NCBI GenBank assembly: GCA_963920665.1
Contig: OY987267.1
Coordinates: 8,184,001-8,248,000, forward strand
Direction of reading: 5' to 3'
Source of the DNA: Straminergon stramineum
Lineage: Eukaryota; Streptophyta; Bryopsida; Hypnales; Calliergonaceae
Length of the DNA: 64,000 nt
Shown: piece by piece, positions 61,243-64,000 of the stretch
Position numbering within the stretch: the first letter of the stretch is position 1
Layout of the letters: each line of letters starts with the position of its first letter
The notes under the pieces: model-generated
Database searches by the model: none
Seen by the model: the letters and a program-made list of their open reading frames with translations, nothing else
Told to the model about the DNA's origin: nothing
Position numbers and translations under genes: made by a program

Positions 61243-64000
61243 TAACCCTAAAAGAATGAGGCCAATCACCAAGGCAGTTGGCTAAAATTGTTCCAATTTT
61301 TGAACAAATAAGTACATTTTTCATTTCCACAATAACATTAAATTCCTAATAATTAGAACAAAGTCTATCCTATAATATGTATATGTAGTTTTTGTAATGC
61401 ATATATTGATTAGTGTCCTATGAATATTGTTGTGGAGTCTTGAACAAGCGACTCTTAAGGTGCACCAATTCCCAAAAGAAACAAAGTTATCTCTCTACCT
61501 TTGATAACCCAAGGAAAAAAAATTATAAGGTGAAAATATGGATTTTGAAGGAATTTTTCTAATTTTAGCATCTACCCAATTTTTTCCAACCTTAAGAGAA
61601 TATTTCACATGAAGTGTCAATCTAAAATCAATTGTCAAAATAGCCTTGGTGGTGATGTGAAATACCTTAGTGTAACACTACTTTGATGAAGTGAAGCCTC
61701 CTATGCTTTGAATTTGCCAAAAGAATCAAAGTTGTCCTTCATTAACAAATACAACTTCTAACTAACAAGCAATTCTTGAATTATGTTACAAAATCTAGTC
61801 GCTACTAAATGTAATTTGTTTTGAAATTCTTCCCTAGAATTGACTATCAACTTTTATATTTATAGGTTTAATCATTAAAGTTGGTTAAATTGAAAAATGA
61901 AAATGTCACACTCCAAATGATGTGACAAGTCATGATATGGTAGTTAAAGTCTTGGACTAGGAAATTTTAAATCTCAAAATGAAAAAAATATTTAACAAAA
62001 AAAAATGGGGGAAGGTAGTCAACTTTAGATTAGTGATTATATTGATTTGAATAATATAAATTATATATATTTATATGCATAATATTTAATATTTATTATC
62101 CTAGGGTCACATACAATTCTTCTCACAACCTTTTGAAATGCACCCCTTTACAAGAATTTTCTAGCAATTGATAACACATTAATTTGATGTGGAGATTTAA
62201 TGTGTGACTAGAAAACAAAACAAACATAATATAACATTGGCTTTAATATATAGATTTTTTAAAAATACATTGAATACACTAACAATATAGGTTTTGCATT
62301 GATTTAAAATTAGTATTTTTAAATAGCCACACTTGATATTTCAATAATTTTACCAATTTTTTTTCAATTTAATTTGAATAAAAATTTACCAACTTACACC
62401 ATTCTAACTTTGAAAAATGATTTTTTTCAAATTAAATGAAAAAATTAAGAAAAAATATTTAAAATATTTATTATGAATATAAGAAATTTACACCTTAAAA
62501 GCAAACAAAGTATGCATACCAAGCATTCTATTTTGAATTTTATAAACTATTTTTTTCAATCTCCTTCTAACAATCACAAGATAGAATAGAAGTAATTCCA
62601 ATAACTACAAAGATTAAAAAAGAATGTTCTTTAGATTTCTAAGGTTGTAATTGTTCAAGTCATATAGAATTTGAATTTTTATTAAACAATTTTTGAATTT
62701 GAATGAACACAGTATAAAATCCCAAAGTTTATATCTCTTATTTTATATTTCTAATATTTGAACTTGATTCAAATATTTAGTTTGTAAAGGTTCAACTAGT
62801 TTAAAAGGTGGGAGGTAATCCATTAATCATAACACACTTTCCTCTAGGATGTCAAAGAAACAATGCAACATCAAAACTAAGAATGGGCTTGGCAAATGTC
62901 TTTGATGCCATCCCTACAACAAAGGGAAAGTAATAAATTGTCATCAAAATATGTGATAATTTAGTGTTTTCATATCAACTTTCTACAATGTTCAAATTAC
63001 AAGGATTTGTAACAATAATTTCACCATTTTACATTAGTGTAGATTGACTAGGATGCATACTTTGTATACCTTAACACCTAATATACAAACAAATCCCAAC
63101 TTAACAAAAATAACCCAAGTGGAAAAAATAAGAATTTGTTATAACATTCAATTCCCAATAGTTAGAATAGAGTCTACTCTATATTAGGTGCATGTAGTTT
63201 TTGTACTATATATAATATCCTATAAACATTGTTGTGGAGTTTTGAACAAGCAACTCTTAAGGTACACCAATTCCCTGAAAAATTAGAGTTATTTCTCTAG
63301 AGCAAGGTTGAAATACTATTGTTTCTTATTAATTTTCACCTTTTGGGGGTAATGGCACTAATTTTGCTAATTGTGACTCTAATTTTTTGCCCCTATGAAT
63401 GAGATAAATCTATATACCATAATTGAAGACTATTATCTTAATAGGTTTCTATCATATAGTTACATATGACAAGAATCTATTAGCTTTCCTAATCTAACCT
63501 TTGATCATCTTCCAAGCATAGGAAGCTTCACTTCAAATCAATGTTTTTAGTAGTATTATGATAAGGTATTTCATATCACCAAGGCTATTTTGACAACTGA
63601 TTTTAGAGCAAGCCATTGGTTTCATAGAAAGAGCCTTCTAAACCACGTGTAGATGGATTTGAATGAAATTTACAATCATAGAATTGTGTTGAATACAACA
63701 CACTAATGTTGAAATTTTTTAATTTTTTGGAGGGGAAGGATAATCTAAAAAAACAAAGTTAAGAAAAGGTGAACTAGATTTGTGAATTCCACTTTAAAAA
63801 AGTATTTGTCTTTGCCATAGTGAACCTAATTGTTTAGGTACAATATTTTCCAAACTTCTCAAGTCACTCACAATCATGGAGTGAGGTTGTTTCTGAATCT
63901 AATCTATTTTCACGACAACAAGATAGTTACTTGGCATAATCAAAACCTTGGCATTGGCATTGGTTGGGAATGGCATGTTTGTCAAGGACTTGGGGTGTAC
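61243..64000. other. AT-rich repeat-like DNA to the window end
   Basis: No gene or RNA recognised. 61300-61480 and 63100-63300 share 'acaataacattaaattcc/cattcaattccc', 'ttagaa(c/t)a.agtcta', 'atgtagtttttgta' and 'gtggagt.ttgaacaa', so this stretch contains at least one further diverged repeat pair. Confidence 0.5.

Noticed and set aside
1..64000. CRISPR arrays, operons, prokaryotic promoters or ribosome binding sites
   Set aside because: Spliced genes and plant-type families show eukaryotic nuclear DNA; no regularly spaced identical repeats are present.
1..64000. tRNA and rRNA genes
   Set aside because: Scanning for T-loop-like GGTTCRANYCC motifs gave no site with a credible cloverleaf, and no rRNA-like conserved stretches were seen; a tRNAscan-type run would be decisive.

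Overview
The window reads as nuclear DNA of a land plant. Five intron-rich genes of plant-type families lie in AT-rich, repeat-laden intergenic DNA: a germin-like protein, a TYW3-Kelch-TYW2 fusion, a plant-type DHHC palmitoyltransferase with a long C-terminal tail, a U-box/ARM protein and an RH3-type chloroplast DEAD-box helicase. All joins proposed here are GT-AG except two GC-AG introns. Codon use and repeat content suggest a non-seed plant, perhaps a moss, but that is inference and the species cannot be named.

Layout: 1-6.9 kb is repeats, including a TTAA-flanked 968-bp element, a 226-bp direct duplication and a small inverted-repeat element. A germin-like gene (+, three exons) occupies 6945-9488. 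9.5-12.7 kb is repeats. The TYW2/3/4 wybutosine gene (-, twelve exons) lies at 12756-18408. A 2.4-kb spacer follows. The DHHC S-acyltransferase gene (-, eleven exons) lies at 20768-27825. 28-38 kb is repeat-dominated, with nested TTAA elements, the second 968-bp copy and a Helitron-like copy. A long U-box/ARM gene (-, at least fourteen coding exons) lies at 38111-47267, with a probable 5' UTR exon near 48.2 kb. 48.6-52.3 kb holds several MITE-like elements. The RH3-like helicase (-, eight exons) lies at 53590-57919. 58.2-64 kb is repeats, including a short head-to-tail Helitron-like array.

The genes do not form a pathway; they look like independent housekeeping or regulatory loci: tRNA-Phe wybutosine formation, protein S-acylation, ubiquitination, plastid RNA/ribosome biogenesis and an extracellular cupin. 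Exon joins were worked out by hand from reading-frame continuity, splice consensus and family similarity. Apart from one U-box junction near 43.0-43.7 kb, every join keeps phase.

The most notable structural signals are three. First, a recurring set of TTAA-flanked elements with CCCC-type termini fits piggyBac-like MITEs. Second, a duplicated, stop-bearing decoy of exon 2 sits inside intron 1 of the TYW gene. Third, a tandem A|TC...CTAR|T repeat array looks like small Helitrons.
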